A stretch of DNA of 12,971 bases from RGIG9115 sp045648165 (GCA_045648165.1 JAZRNL010000042.1:1-12971), one strand, 5' to 3'. Shown: positions 1 through 7,912, counted from the first letter of the stretch. Translations and numbers: made by a program. Notes: generated from the sequence alone by a model not told the origin.

Positions 1-681
1 TATTATGACGATTTGTATGAGTATTACGGAGATGGTTGGAAGTTGGCAGTTCCTGATGGGACGGAGAGCAGATATATGCTTCCCGCTGAGGATGAATTCG
101 TGTATTTATTTGCTCATATGGCAAAGCATTACAGAGATGCAGGTATAGGCATTAAGCATATTACTGATATATGGCTGTATCTCAGAAAAAAGAAAGATTT
201 GAATTCAGAATATATAAATGAACAGTTAAAAAAACTAAATCTTTACAACTTTTATATTTCCGTAACAAAATTAATGGAGTGTTGGTTTGAAGGCGCAGAA
301 TATGACCGGATGTCTGCCGAAATGACAGAGTATATTTTAAACAGCGGTGTTTTTGGTAACATTAAAAACAGAGCCTCTACGGCGGCGCTCAGGGATAATC
401 TTGATGACGATTTGAAAAAAGCCTCCAGGTATAAGTACATAAGGATGTTTTTCCCGGGAATTCGTTATATGGAAAATGTATTTCCGAAGCTTAAAAAGCA
501 TCCGTATCTTATTTCATATTATTGGATTAAAAGATTAGTTGTGGGAGCTTTGTTCAAAAGACGTAATATATCTCACCACGTGAGTAAGGCAGGAAATGTA
601 GATTACGAGTATATGTTAAAATGCAGTGACCATATGAAACTGGTGGGGCTTGACGTTTACAGTGGGAGAAAGTCTGAATAA
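1..681 (+). CDS. Nucleotidyltransferase-family protein, C-terminal part (5' end cut by window edge)
   Basis: The frame is open from the first base and ends at TAA 679-681, so this is the 3' part of a longer gene; a TTG at 13 is only an internal codon. The visible part starts YYDDLYEYYGDGWKL. It then has a segment of the type PAEDEFVYLFAHMAKHY followed by GIGIKHITDIWLYL, which resembles the 'uncharacterised nucleotidyltransferase' family (NTP_transf_5), where His and Asp residues in such a segment are conserved. The C-terminal third is basic, with aromatic patches and no clear domain. The catalytic N-terminal GSxxD-type motif would lie outside the window. Proteins of this family often sit in polysaccharide or peptide-modification loci, and here it precedes capF by about 180 bases. 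The family call is from remembered sequence patterns, and its substrate is unknown. Confidence 0.6.
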   Translation, partial: YYDDLYEYYGDGWKLAVPDGTESRYMLPAEDEFVYLFAHMAKHYRDAGIGIKHITDIWLYLRKKKDLNSEYINEQLKKLNLYNFYISVTKLMECWFEGAEYDRMSAEMTEYILNSGVFGNIKNRASTAALRDNLDDDLKKASRYKYIRMFFPGIRYMENVFPKLKKHPYLISYYWIKRLVVGALFKRRNISHHVSKAGNVDYEYMLKCSDHMKLVGLDVYSGRKSE

Positions 682-861
682 AATTGCCCATATCCCATGT
701 CTGTCCCGGCTTATGTACTACAATTAATTGCATAAGTTCTACCAACAAAATCAAAGATTTTGGGTATCACTTAACATTGTATACTGCGCCGAAACAGTCG
801 CGGTATCTGAACAATTTTCTTGCAGACTTAAGGCTTGCGAAAGGAGTTAATGATTGTAAAA

Positions 862-2010
862 ATGAATATTCTTATAACCGGAGCAAAAGGCTTTGTTGGC
901 AGAAACCTTGTTGAAGCTTTAAAAAATGTTCGCGACGGCAAGGATAAAACAAGAGGTATAACCGAGGCTGTTGATATTTTTGAATATGATATAGATACAG
1001 ATAAAAATCTTCTTGACGAATACTGTCAAAAGGCGGATTTTGTGTTTAATTTAGCCGGTGTTAATCGCCCTGAAACAGAGGCGGAATTTATGGAAGGCAA
1101 CTTCGGCTTCGCATCCACGCTTCTTGAAACTTTGAAAAAACATAAAAATACTTGTCCTGTTATGATTTCATCGTCTACACAGGCGGCGCTTGATAATCCT
1201 TACGGCCGTTCAAAAAAAGCAGGGGAAGATTTGTTCTTTGAATATGGAAAAGAAACAGGTGCAAAGGTTATGGTATACAGGTTCCCTAATGTATTTGGTA
1301 AATGGTGCAAACCAAACTATAACAGTGCCGTTGCTACGTTTTGTAATAATATAGCAAATGATTTACCCATAACCGTAAATGACAGAAGCTATATGATGAC
1401 CCTTGTATACATAGACGATGTTGTGGACGAACTGATAAATGCTCTTAATGGGAATGAAACCATAGACGGAAATTACTGTAAAGTCCCTGTAAGCCATCAG
1501 ATAACTCTTGGCGAAATAGTCGATTTGATTTATTCATTTAAAGAAAGCCGCAAGACTTTTATGGTTCCTGATATGACGGAGAACTCTTTTTCAAAAAAAC
1601 TTTATTCAACATATCTTTCATATCTTGAACCTGAAAATTTTGCATACAAACTTAAAATGAATTGTGACAACAGAGGCAGTTTCACGGAAATTATCCGTAC
1701 TTTGAATGCCGGGCAGTTCAGTGTAAACATTTCAAAACCCGGGATAACCAAAGGTCAGCATTGGCACAATACAAAAAATGAGAAATTTGTTGTTGTCAAA
1801 GGAAGAGGGCTAATTCAGCTTCGTAAGATTGGGACAGATAAAGTGGTTGAATTTGAAGTAACCGGTGATGAAATAACAGTTATCGATATGATACCGGGAT
1901 ACACTCATAATATAATAAATCTTTCTGATACTGAAGACTTGGTTACATTTATGTGGTGTAATGAGTGTTTTAATCCTGATAAGCCCGATACATATTACGA
2001 GGAAGTATAA
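862..2010 (+). CDS. capF: CapF-type bifunctional UDP-sugar epimerase/reductase (UDP-L-FucNAc pathway)
   Basis: This is the second enzyme in making UDP-N-acetyl-L-fucosamine, a cytoplasmic precursor of capsule or other surface glycans. It converts the keto-hexulose made by CapE into UDP-N-acetyl-6-deoxy-L-talosamine. The protein (382 aa from ATG 862) has an N-terminal short-chain dehydrogenase domain with the nucleotide-binding GAKGFVG at residues 7-13, a Ser-rich segment at 103-107 and catalytic Tyr114/Lys118 (YGRSK), then FGKWCKPNYN. A C-terminal cupin domain (about 265-382) carries KGQHWHNTKNEKF and GYTHN, with probable metal ligands His300, His302, Glu307 and His349. It aligns along its whole length with S. 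aureus CapF, with a short insertion near residue 25. Homologues begin MNI(L/V)ITGAKGFVG, which favours ATG 862. The AAGGAG at 841-846 is 15 bases away, so ATG 850 (only 3 bases from it) is an alternative giving four more residues. Confidence 0.93.
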   Translation: MNILITGAKGFVGRNLVEALKNVRDGKDKTRGITEAVDIFEYDIDTDKNLLDEYCQKADFVFNLAGVNRPETEAEFMEGNFGFASTLLETLKKHKNTCPVMISSSTQAALDNPYGRSKKAGEDLFFEYGKETGAKVMVYRFPNVFGKWCKPNYNSAVATFCNNIANDLPITVNDRSYMMTLVYIDDVVDELINALNGNETIDGNYCKVPVSHQITLGEIVDLIYSFKESRKTFMVPDMTENSFSKKLYSTYLSYLEPENFAYKLKMNCDNRGSFTEIIRTLNAGQFSVNISKPGITKGQHWHNTKNEKFVVVKGRGLIQLRKIGTDKVVEFEVTGDEITVIDMIPGYTHNIINLSDTEDLVTFMWCNECFNPDKPDTYYEEV

Positions 2011-2074
2011 GGCTTAAAAACAATCACAGCACGATGATTAAAAATTTTTAAACCTTTGAGAAAGGGAATATAGT

Positions 2075-3217
2075 ATGAAAAAACTAAAATTAATGACAAT
2101 TATCGGAACAAGACCTGAAATAATCAGGCTTTCTGCCTGCATTAAGGCTTGTGACAAATATTTTGACCAGGTGCTTGTGCATACAGGTCAGAATTGGGAT
2201 TATACTCTCAATCAAGTGTTTTTTGACGATTTGGGACTTCGTGCCCCTGACTATTACCTTGATGCAGTAGGTGCAGACCTTGGTGAAACTATGGGTAATA
2301 TTATCTCAAAATCATATAAGCTTATGACAGATGTAAAGCCTGATGCTGTGTTTGTTTTAGGTGACACAAACTCCTGCCTTTCAGTTATCGGTGCAAAAAG
2401 GCTTCATATTCCTATTTTCCATATGGAAGCCGGAAACCGTTGCTTTGACGAGTGCCTTCCTGAAGAAACAAACAGAAGAATAGTTGACATAATTTCTGAT
2501 GTTAATATGTGCTACTCAGAGCATGCACGTCGTTACCTAAATGCTTCATCTGTGGCAAAGGAGCGAACATACGTTGTAGGCTCGCCTATGGCTGAGGTTT
2601 TGCACAACAATCTTGAACAGATAAAAGCAAGCGACGTTTTATCACGTCTCGGTCTTGAAAAGAAAAAGTATATTCTCCTGTCTGCCCATAGAGAAGAAAA
2701 TATCGACACTGAAGAAAACTTCTTTAATCTTATGAATGCGGTAAATGCTATGGCGGAGAAGTATGATATGCAAATTTTATATTCCTGCCATCCGAGAAGT
2801 GAGAAGTTTATAAAAGAACGTGGATTTGTTTTTGATAAACGTGTTATTCAGCATAAGCCTCTGGGATTTCACGATTATAACAATCTTCAGATGAATGCAT
2901 TTGCAGTTGTTTCTGATAGCGGAACGCTCCCTGAAGAAAGCAGTTTCTTCCTTTCTGTCGGAAATCCTATCCCTGCAGTTTGCATAAGAACCAGCACCGA
3001 GCGCCCTGAAGCTCTTGATAAGGGCAACTTCATTCTTGCCGGAATTACAACAGAGCAGGTGCTTCAGGCAGTTGACGTAGCGGTTTCAATGAATGAAAAT
3101 GGAGATTTGGGAATACCTGTACCAAACTATGTGGATGAAAATGTTTCAATAAAGGTTGTAAAGCTGATCCAGAGTTACACAGGTGTGGTAAATAAGATGG
3201 TTTGGAGAAAAAAATAG
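2075..3217 (+). CDS. capG: CapG-type non-hydrolysing UDP-sugar 2-epimerase (WecB family), makes UDP-L-FucNAc
   Basis: This catalyses the last step of the CapE-CapF-CapG route, C2 epimerisation of the CapF product to UDP-N-acetyl-L-fucosamine. The 380-residue protein has the WecB-family glycosyltransferase-B fold motifs: GTRPEIIR (11-18), HTGQNWDYTLN (36-46), GDTNS with Asp97, HMEAG with Glu118, PEETNRR with Glu131, SAHREEN with His205, SDSGTLPEESS (280-290) and RTSTERPE. Asp97, Glu118, Glu131 and His205 match the catalytic residues known in E. coli WecB. The opening MKKLKLMTIIGTRPEIIRLS is almost the S. aureus CapG start. That similarity and the adjacent capF favour CapG over a general UDP-GlcNAc 2-epimerase (mnaA). 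ATG 2075 has an AAAGGG site at 2061-2066. The gene follows capF by 64 bases without a terminator and is probably co-transcribed. A strong terminator follows, so it appears to be the last gene of its operon. Confidence 0.92.
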   Translation: MKKLKLMTIIGTRPEIIRLSACIKACDKYFDQVLVHTGQNWDYTLNQVFFDDLGLRAPDYYLDAVGADLGETMGNIISKSYKLMTDVKPDAVFVLGDTNSCLSVIGAKRLHIPIFHMEAGNRCFDECLPEETNRRIVDIISDVNMCYSEHARRYLNASSVAKERTYVVGSPMAEVLHNNLEQIKASDVLSRLGLEKKKYILLSAHREENIDTEENFFNLMNAVNAMAEKYDMQILYSCHPRSEKFIKERGFVFDKRVIQHKPLGFHDYNNLQMNAFAVVSDSGTLPEESSFFLSVGNPIPAVCIRTSTERPEALDKGNFILAGITTEQVLQAVDVAVSMNENGDLGIPVPNYVDENVSIKVVKLIQSYTGVVNKMVWRKK

Positions 3218-3221
3218 CTCC

Positions 3222-3256
3222 AAAAAATTCGGATGTGAAAACATCCGAATTTTTTT
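3222..3256 (+). terminator. Intrinsic terminator after capG
   Basis: A perfect 15-bp stem (3222-3236 with 3241-3255) closes on a GAAA tetraloop and ends in seven T. It lies 5 bases after the capG stop and separates the polysaccharide genes from the next promoter. The A-run on the left arm means it could also work in reverse. Confidence 0.95.
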
Positions 3257-3267
3257 GTGCGAAATAC

Positions 3268-3296
3268 TTGACAAAATTTATTATAAGGTATATAAT
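3268..3296 (+). promoter_or_regulatory. Consensus sigma-A promoter of the lysR-TRAP operon
   Basis: TTGACA (3268-3273) and TATAAT (3291-3296) are separated by exactly 17 bases, a full match to the vegetative consensus. Expected transcription starts near 3303, giving a leader of about 25 bases before the lysR ATG. A perfect promoter on a LysR-type gene suggests that the operon is either constitutive or actively repressed. No clear T-N11-A LysR box with dyad symmetry was picked out beside it. Confidence 0.9.
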
Positions 3297-3328
3297 CAAA
3301 ATATTATAAGACATATAAGGTGATAATT

Positions 3329-4249
3329 ATGAACTTAAAACAACTCAAATATGTTCTGGCGCTTGCAAATGCAGGTTCATTTTCAAAAGCAGCAACTGTT
3401 TTGAATATTTCCCAACCGTCACTCAGTCAATACATAAAAAAGATAGAGGAGCAAATAGGGGCAGAGTTATTTGAACGTTTAAACGGGACTGTTAGAATGA
3501 CCGATGCAGGTCGTGTGTATATAGATATCGGCAGAAAAATACTGGACCTTGAGCATCAGATGCAAAGCTCCTTTTTGGATATTTCTCAGAATAAGTCGGG
3601 TTCAATTATCATTGGTACATCTCCTTTCAGGAGTGCTTCAATAATGCCTGAGGTTGTAGCGGCGTTTCGTAACAAATATCCTGGTATTTGCCCTATCGTA
3701 ACTGAGATGGAAACTCACGACCTTCTTGAAGCGGCGCAAAGGGGAGAATTTGATATTTGTTTTACAAATCTTCCTGTGGATGAACGTATTTTTGATTATG
3801 AAGAGGTATCAGAAGAAGAGCTCCTGTTAGCAGTTCAGAAAAACAGTTGTCTTGACAAAAAGCTCAAAAAAACCGGTATCAAAGCTGAAAACTCCGCTTT
3901 TTGTGAAGTTAATGCAAAGTTTCTTGATGGCGAAAATTTTGTTATGCTTACCGAAAATCAGGTAATGCAGAGAATACTGGACGGTATGTCCCTTGATTTA
4001 GGACTGAATATCAAAGCATCTGCCGTTGTAAAGAGCATAGAGGCACAGATTGAAATGGTAAAAAAAGGCGTAGGGGCGGCACTTGTGCCGGCAGGAATAC
4101 GCAAAATAAAAGGCGAAGAGAGTGTAAGCTATTACAGCTTGTCTCATAAGCTTCCGAAAAGAAAGCTTGCAGTTATATATCCAAAAGATAAGCAATTGTC
4201 GGTTATAATAAAAGAGTTTATCGAAACTGTAAAATCAGTAAAGTGGTAA
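3329..4249 (+). CDS. LysR-family transcriptional regulator
   Basis: This is a DNA-binding regulator of 306 residues, the usual LysR length. The N-terminal winged helix-turn-helix is clear: MNLKQLKYVLALANAGSFSK, then AATVLNISQPSLSQYIKKIE (residues about 21-40), then GAELFER and a TDAG segment. A linker helix follows, then a type 2 periplasmic-binding-like effector domain starting near residue 90 (GSIIIGTSPFRS). ATG 3329 is preferred over GTG 3320 because AAGGTG (3317-3322) stands 6 bases before the ATG and would overlap the GTG. The stop is followed 6 bases later by the AAGGAG of the permease gene, so regulator and transporter share a transcript. By analogy it probably controls that transporter in response to its substrate, which cannot be deduced. 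It is not recognisable as a named member (CysB, CcpC and so on). Confidence 0.93.
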   Translation: MNLKQLKYVLALANAGSFSKAATVLNISQPSLSQYIKKIEEQIGAELFERLNGTVRMTDAGRVYIDIGRKILDLEHQMQSSFLDISQNKSGSIIIGTSPFRSASIMPEVVAAFRNKYPGICPIVTEMETHDLLEAAQRGEFDICFTNLPVDERIFDYEEVSEEELLLAVQKNSCLDKKLKKTGIKAENSAFCEVNAKFLDGENFVMLTENQVMQRILDGMSLDLGLNIKASAVVKSIEAQIEMVKKGVGAALVPAGIRKIKGEESVSYYSLSHKLPKRKLAVIYPKDKQLSVIIKEFIETVKSVKW

Positions 4250-4268
4250 AAAAGAAAGGAGAAATTTT

Positions 4269-5627
4269 ATGTCAGCGGCTATTATTTATTTAGGGTTAAT
4301 GCTTGGAATAATTCTTTTATGGTTTATATTATTAAAGCGCCCGGTGTATGAAGCGATTCTTGTAAGCTTTATTGCACTGGTGACCATTACGGGTAAGTGG
4401 GGAAGTGTTTTAGGCTACATAGAAAGCGGAATAAGCACATCATTGATATTTTCTATGACTGTGTTTGTTTTAATGTCGGTTCTTATGACTAAAACTAAGA
4501 TTATAGACGGTGCAGTTGCTATTATCCTGGTGCTTCTCGGCAGAATTACAGGTGGTGCAGGATACGTGTCTGTAATCGCAAGTGCTTTTATGGGCGCACT
4601 TTCCGGAAGCGGACCGGGAAATGTAATGGCAACAGGAACTCTTACAATTCCGGCTATGAAAAAATCAGGTTTTCCGGCAGAACTTGCGGCTAATATTGAA
4701 AGTACGTCAAGTTATCTCGGGAATATGATTCCTCCGTCATCAAATATAGTAGCAGCTCTTGGAGCATATGTGGCGCTCTATCCGGACAGTGGACTTACTA
4801 CAGGAAAATTCTGGGTTATTTGCTGGGGATGTTCAATATGGTTTGTTATTCAAAGACTTATAACAGTGTACGGCTTTTGTAAATATTACAAAGTCAAACC
4901 AATGGCTAAAGAGGATTTGCCAAACTTTAAGGAAACTTTGAAAAACGGATGGCAGGGATTGATTCTGCCTTTCATTATTCTTTTGCCTTTCGTGTTTGAT
5001 TTTTTGTGGAAAGAAACTTTCTTTACAAACCGCCTTGGGGCAGAGGGTGCAAAATATTTTTCGAGCTCTCTTTTGTACTTTATAGCCGGTATTGCGGCAA
5101 TTTATGCAGTTATTGTGGTTAAGGATAAAAAACAGGTTACTATTTCAAACATAAGTAAAATGTTTGGGGATGGCATAAAGGGTATTTCTCCTGCTATCGG
5201 AACCTGTATTTTCGGATATATGCTTGGCGCATTGTTTGCAGACCTTAACGTGGCAGAGGGTCTACAGGGAGCAATTGCAACCCTTAGTATGGGTAAACTC
5301 GGGCTTTGTCTGGTAATCCCTCTTATCACCTGCTTTATGGGTATGGTTATTCCGGGTTCATCATTGGTTGTTATGTTCGGGCCGGTGTTTATATCGTTGT
5401 TTGCGGCAGTGGGTGTAGACCCGTTGCTCGTGGCGGCAATGCTTCCTTGTATTTGCGGAGTTATGTGCGGAATTACACCACCACTTGCCCTTGGTATGTA
5501 CGCAGGTATGACCATTGCAGAATCTGATTTTTCAAAAACAGTTAAAAATGACCTTTGGTGGGTTGCGCTTCAGTATATATTTGAAGTGATAATTCTTATG
5601 GGCTGGCTTCCCATACTGGGGATGTAA
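4269..5627 (+). CDS. TRAP-type transporter large permease (DctM-like)
   Basis: This is a polytopic membrane protein of 452 residues with about 11-12 hydrophobic segments, the size of a TRAP large subunit. It contains the DctM-type signature: GGAGYVSVIASAFMGALSGS (95-114), PGNVMATG, then IPAMKKSGF (127-135) and IPPSS (154-158). A matching second-half element reads GITPPLALGMYAG near the C-terminus. TRAP permeases move organic acids or similar small solutes inward with Na+ or H+, and normally need a small DctQ subunit and an extracytoplasmic binding protein. AAGGAG 4256-4261 precedes the ATG by 7 bases. The gene sits between a LysR regulator and a 90-residue membrane protein that may act as a minimal small subunit. 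No binding-protein gene is present. An ion-transporter-superfamily permease with similar signatures is the main alternative; the substrate is unknown. Confidence 0.8.
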   Translation: MSAAIIYLGLMLGIILLWFILLKRPVYEAILVSFIALVTITGKWGSVLGYIESGISTSLIFSMTVFVLMSVLMTKTKIIDGAVAIILVLLGRITGGAGYVSVIASAFMGALSGSGPGNVMATGTLTIPAMKKSGFPAELAANIESTSSYLGNMIPPSSNIVAALGAYVALYPDSGLTTGKFWVICWGCSIWFVIQRLITVYGFCKYYKVKPMAKEDLPNFKETLKNGWQGLILPFIILLPFVFDFLWKETFFTNRLGAEGAKYFSSSLLYFIAGIAAIYAVIVVKDKKQVTISNISKMFGDGIKGISPAIGTCIFGYMLGALFADLNVAEGLQGAIATLSMGKLGLCLVIPLITCFMGMVIPGSSLVVMFGPVFISLFAAVGVDPLLVAAMLPCICGVMCGITPPLALGMYAGMTIAESDFSKTVKNDLWWVALQYIFEVIILMGWLPILGM

Positions 5628-5639
5628 GGAGGTAGTGTT

Positions 5640-5912
5640 ATGAAAAAAATCAAGGAATTATGTAAGAAAATTGCTGAAATTATAAAAGTCATTTACGGCT
5701 ATGGAATGTTTATCTGCCTCTTTGTTGGAGGATTGTCCTTTTTTGGATATCTGGCGGCACTGATAATCGGCGGTGATACGGCATCGCAGATTTGCACTTT
5801 TATTTATAAAGGAGTGTATCCCCATCTTATTAAGCTCTCGTCTGTGTTGATTTTGCTTGGGCTTGTAAGGATGTATCTGTGCGGAGAAATTGCACTCAGC
5901 AGTAAAAAATAA
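5640..5912 (+). CDS. Small two-helix membrane protein, possible reduced TRAP small subunit
   Basis: This 90-residue protein begins 12 bases after the permease stop and is preceded by AAGGAGGT, so it is certainly expressed with it. A short basic amphipathic N-terminus (KKIKELCKKIAEIIK) leads into two hydrophobic stretches, roughly residues 22-43 (YGMFICLFVGGLSFFGYLAA) and 60-80 (HLIKLSSVLILLGLVRMYLC). It has no signal peptide cleavage site. DctQ-type small subunits of TRAP transporters usually have about 160-170 residues and four helices, so this would be half-sized. I infer a role with the permease from position and topology only. A terminator follows 7 bases after its stop, making it the last gene of the operon. 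Confidence 0.75.
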   Translation: MKKIKELCKKIAEIIKVIYGYGMFICLFVGGLSFFGYLAALIIGGDTASQICTFIYKGVYPHLIKLSSVLILLGLVRMYLCGEIALSSKK

Positions 5913-5918
5913 TGCTAT

Positions 5919-5954
5919 TCGGGGCGGTGGGTAAAGCATCGCTCTGATTTTTTT
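5919..5954 (+). terminator. Intrinsic terminator of the lysR-TRAP operon
   Basis: An 11-bp stem with three G-U pairs (5919-5929 with 5937-5947) and a 7-base loop GGTAAAG is followed by seven T (5948-5954). It is 7 bases downstream of the small membrane protein gene. Confidence 0.8.
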
Positions 5955-6008
5955 GTGCTCTACATATTGTGTGTAAACAAAAAGAAACAATTATTTTGGT
6001 AAAATATC

Positions 6009-6037
6009 TTGACAAATATATGAAATTAGTTTAAAAT
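6009..6037 (+). promoter_or_regulatory. Sigma-A promoter of rny
   Basis: TTGACA (6009-6014) and TAAAAT (6032-6037) are spaced by 17 bases. The predicted start lies near 6044, about 210 bases before the rny start, leaving an unusually long leader. Confidence 0.8.
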
Positions 6038-6043
6038 ATAAGA

Positions 6044-6257
6044 GTATGCTGGTATTTCTTTAAGAAATTTTTCTGTATTAATAAATGAATCTGCCTCTTA
6101 CGAGAGGTATGTGTAGTTGATTATACTAAAATGGAGCATTCTTTGAATTTCAGGAACGCTCGTTTAACTACATAGCGGCTGTTATTACCTGCAAAATGCT
6201 TTGCTGTGTGCGGCGTTCATTTTATTAGAGAATGTATCCCAATCTAATATTTAGGGG
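6044..6257 (+). promoter_or_regulatory. Long structured 5' leader of rny
   Basis: No ORF with a convincing ribosome site lies here. Visible structures are: an AT hairpin 6054-6059/6063-6068 followed by a T-run; a 7-bp hairpin 6092-6098/6103-6109 with a TACG loop; and an outer stem 6112-6118/6166-6172. The outer stem encloses a 9-position stem with one mismatch (6134-6142/6153-6161), and a hairpin follows at 6191-6195/6200-6204. Both arms of the 6134-6161 stem also have downstream partners: 6154-6159 with 6213-6218 (GAACGC/GCGTTC) and 6136-6141 with 6230-6235. The two folds exclude each other. CCC at 6238-6240 could pair with the G-run of the rny ribosome site. I recognise no known riboswitch class in it. 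Confidence 0.5.
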
Positions 6258-7814
6258 GTGCTTGATATAGAAAAGTTATTGATTATACTAACTGGTTTTT
6301 TCGCACTACTTAATATTGCGTCCTTCTTTATCGGTATTGCATACAGAAAAAAGGTGGCTGAGGCCAGACTTGGTTCTGCCGAGAAGGAAGCGGAAAGTAT
6401 TATTTCAGAAGCGGTAAAAACTGCTGACGCTAAAAAGCGTGAGCTTATGCTTGAGGCGAAAGAGGAAAATCAAAAGCTGAGAGCTGATCTTGACAAAGAA
6501 ATGAAGGAAAGACGAGTTGAAATTTCACGTCAGGAACGCAGACTTACTCAGAAAGAAGAAAACCTCGACCGTAAAACTGAGGCTTTAGAGAAGAAAGAGG
6601 GAACTCTTAATCAAAAGCTTAAAGAACTCGAGCAAAAAGACGAGGAAATCGCACAAATAAAGAAAGAGCAAACAATTCAGCTTGAAAAAATTTCAGGCAT
6701 GACTCGTGAAGAAGCGGTAGATATCCTTATGAAGGATATTGAAGAGGATGTTCGTCACGATGCGGCTAAGCTTGTGAAGGAAATTGAGCAGGAAGCAAAG
6801 GAAAATGCAGAACGCACAGCGAAGAATATCGTTGCAATGTCTATTCAGCGTGTGGCTGCCGATCACGTCGCAGAAACCACAGTTTCTGTTGTAAACCTTC
6901 CCAATGACGAAATGAAGGGAAGAATTATCGGACGTGAAGGACGTAACATCAGAACTCTTGAAACAATGACAGGCGTTGAGCTTATTATTGACGATACTCC
7001 TGAGGCAGTTATCGTTTCAAGCTTCGACCCCGTCAGACGTGAGGTTGCAAAGCTTGCACTCGAAAAGCTTATTACTGACGGCAGAATTCATCCCACAAGG
7101 ATTGAAGAAAGCGTTGAGAAAGCTAAAAAAGAGGTTGATGCTTTAATTAAGCAAGAGGGTGAAAATGCCGCCTTTGAAACAGGCGTTCACGGACTCCATC
7201 CCGAGCTCATCAAACTTCTTGGTAAGCTTCGTTTCCGTACAAGCTACGGTCAGAATGTTCTGCGCCATTCAATAGAGGTTTCGCACCTTGCAGGAGTAAT
7301 GGCAGGAGAGCTTGGCCTTGACGTAAAACTTGCAAAACGTGCTGGTTTACTTCACGATATCGGTAAAGCTGTTGACCACGAAATCGAAGGTTCACATGTA
7401 ACCATAGGTGCTGATATAGCTAAAAAATACCGAGAAAACAAAGACGTTATCCATGCCATTATGGCACATCACGGTGACGTTGAACCTGAAACTCTTGTTG
7501 CTTGTCTTGTACAGGCGGCAGATGCCATTTCAGCAGCCCGTCCGGGTGCAAGACGTGAAAATCTCGAAACATATATCCAGAGGCTCCAGAAGCTTGAGGA
7601 AATATCTAACGAGTTTAACGGTGTTGAAAAGTCATTTGCAATTCAGGCAGGTCGTGAGATAAGAATTATGATTAAGCCCGATGTTGTAAACGACGAGGGA
7701 ATGGTTCTTGTGGCTAGGGACATTGCTAAAAAAATTGAGGCAGAGCTTGAATATCCCGGCCAGATTAAGGTTAGTCTGATTCGTGAAACGAGAGCTGTAG
7801 ATTACGCTAAGTAA
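6258..7814 (+). CDS. rny: Ribonuclease Y
   Basis: This membrane-anchored endoribonuclease initiates mRNA decay in many Gram-positive bacteria and is part of the degradosome-like network. The 518 residues match the family length (520 in B. subtilis). One N-terminal transmembrane helix (about 7-28) is followed by a long charged coiled coil (about 30-190). A KH RNA-binding domain contains LPNDEMKGRIIGREGRNIR (214-232). The HD phosphohydrolase domain has His337, the metal-binding pair His366-Asp367 (LLHDIGK), the HH at 404-405 (MAHHGD) and the C-terminal RETRAVDYAK. The start is awkward. GTG 6258 is the furthest in-frame start, but it overlaps the only ribosome site, AGGGGG 6253-6258. ATA 6267, with ideal spacing from AGGGGGTG, and TTG 6279 are the next candidates. 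The gene has its own promoter and terminator and no recA or recX beside it. Confidence 0.96.
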   Translation: MLDIEKLLIILTGFFALLNIASFFIGIAYRKKVAEARLGSAEKEAESIISEAVKTADAKKRELMLEAKEENQKLRADLDKEMKERRVEISRQERRLTQKEENLDRKTEALEKKEGTLNQKLKELEQKDEEIAQIKKEQTIQLEKISGMTREEAVDILMKDIEEDVRHDAAKLVKEIEQEAKENAERTAKNIVAMSIQRVAADHVAETTVSVVNLPNDEMKGRIIGREGRNIRTLETMTGVELIIDDTPEAVIVSSFDPVRREVAKLALEKLITDGRIHPTRIEESVEKAKKEVDALIKQEGENAAFETGVHGLHPELIKLLGKLRFRTSYGQNVLRHSIEVSHLAGVMAGELGLDVKLAKRAGLLHDIGKAVDHEIEGSHVTIGADIAKKYRENKDVIHAIMAHHGDVEPETLVACLVQAADAISAARPGARRENLETYIQRLQKLEEISNEFNGVEKSFAIQAGREIRIMIKPDVVNDEGMVLVARDIAKKIEAELEYPGQIKVSLIRETRAVDYAK

Positions 7815-7847
7815 TCAAGGTTTTTGTTTGGCAGAATTGGAAATAAT

Positions 7848-7912
7848 ACAAAACGCAGGCTTAAGACCGGTAATTCCGGAGCTTCTACCCTTAGGCGGCG
7901 TTTTGTTTTTTT
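7848..7912 (+). terminator. Intrinsic terminator after rny
   Basis: A long imperfect hairpin: outer stem 7848-7856/7898-7906 (ACAAAACGC/GCGTTTTGT), inner stem 7859-7865/7890-7896 with one G-U pair, and an apical CCGG-CCGG helix. The right arm runs into seven T (7906-7912). It is larger than a standard terminator but has the required T-tract. Confidence 0.88.

Noticed and set aside
746..762. 7-bp hairpin CAAAATC-AAA-GATTTTG before capF
   Set aside because: AT-rich, no T-tract afterwards and no link to a gene end; too weak to call a terminator or regulatory element.
684..914. 76-codon + frame overlapping the capF start
   Set aside because: No ribosome site at its ATG, and it runs out of frame into the clear SDR start of capF. 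Its product resembles nothing I recognise. The 180-base gap before capF is treated as spacer; I cannot exclude a gene remnant.
5102..5515. 137-codon - strand frame inside the permease gene
   Set aside because: It is the reverse reading of the membrane segments of a clear TRAP permease; proline/isoleucine-rich shadow without a ribosome site.
7848..7912. Large hairpin after rny as a possible separate small RNA
   Set aside because: It sits directly after the rny stop and ends in seven T, so a terminator explains it fully; no promoter of its own is seen.
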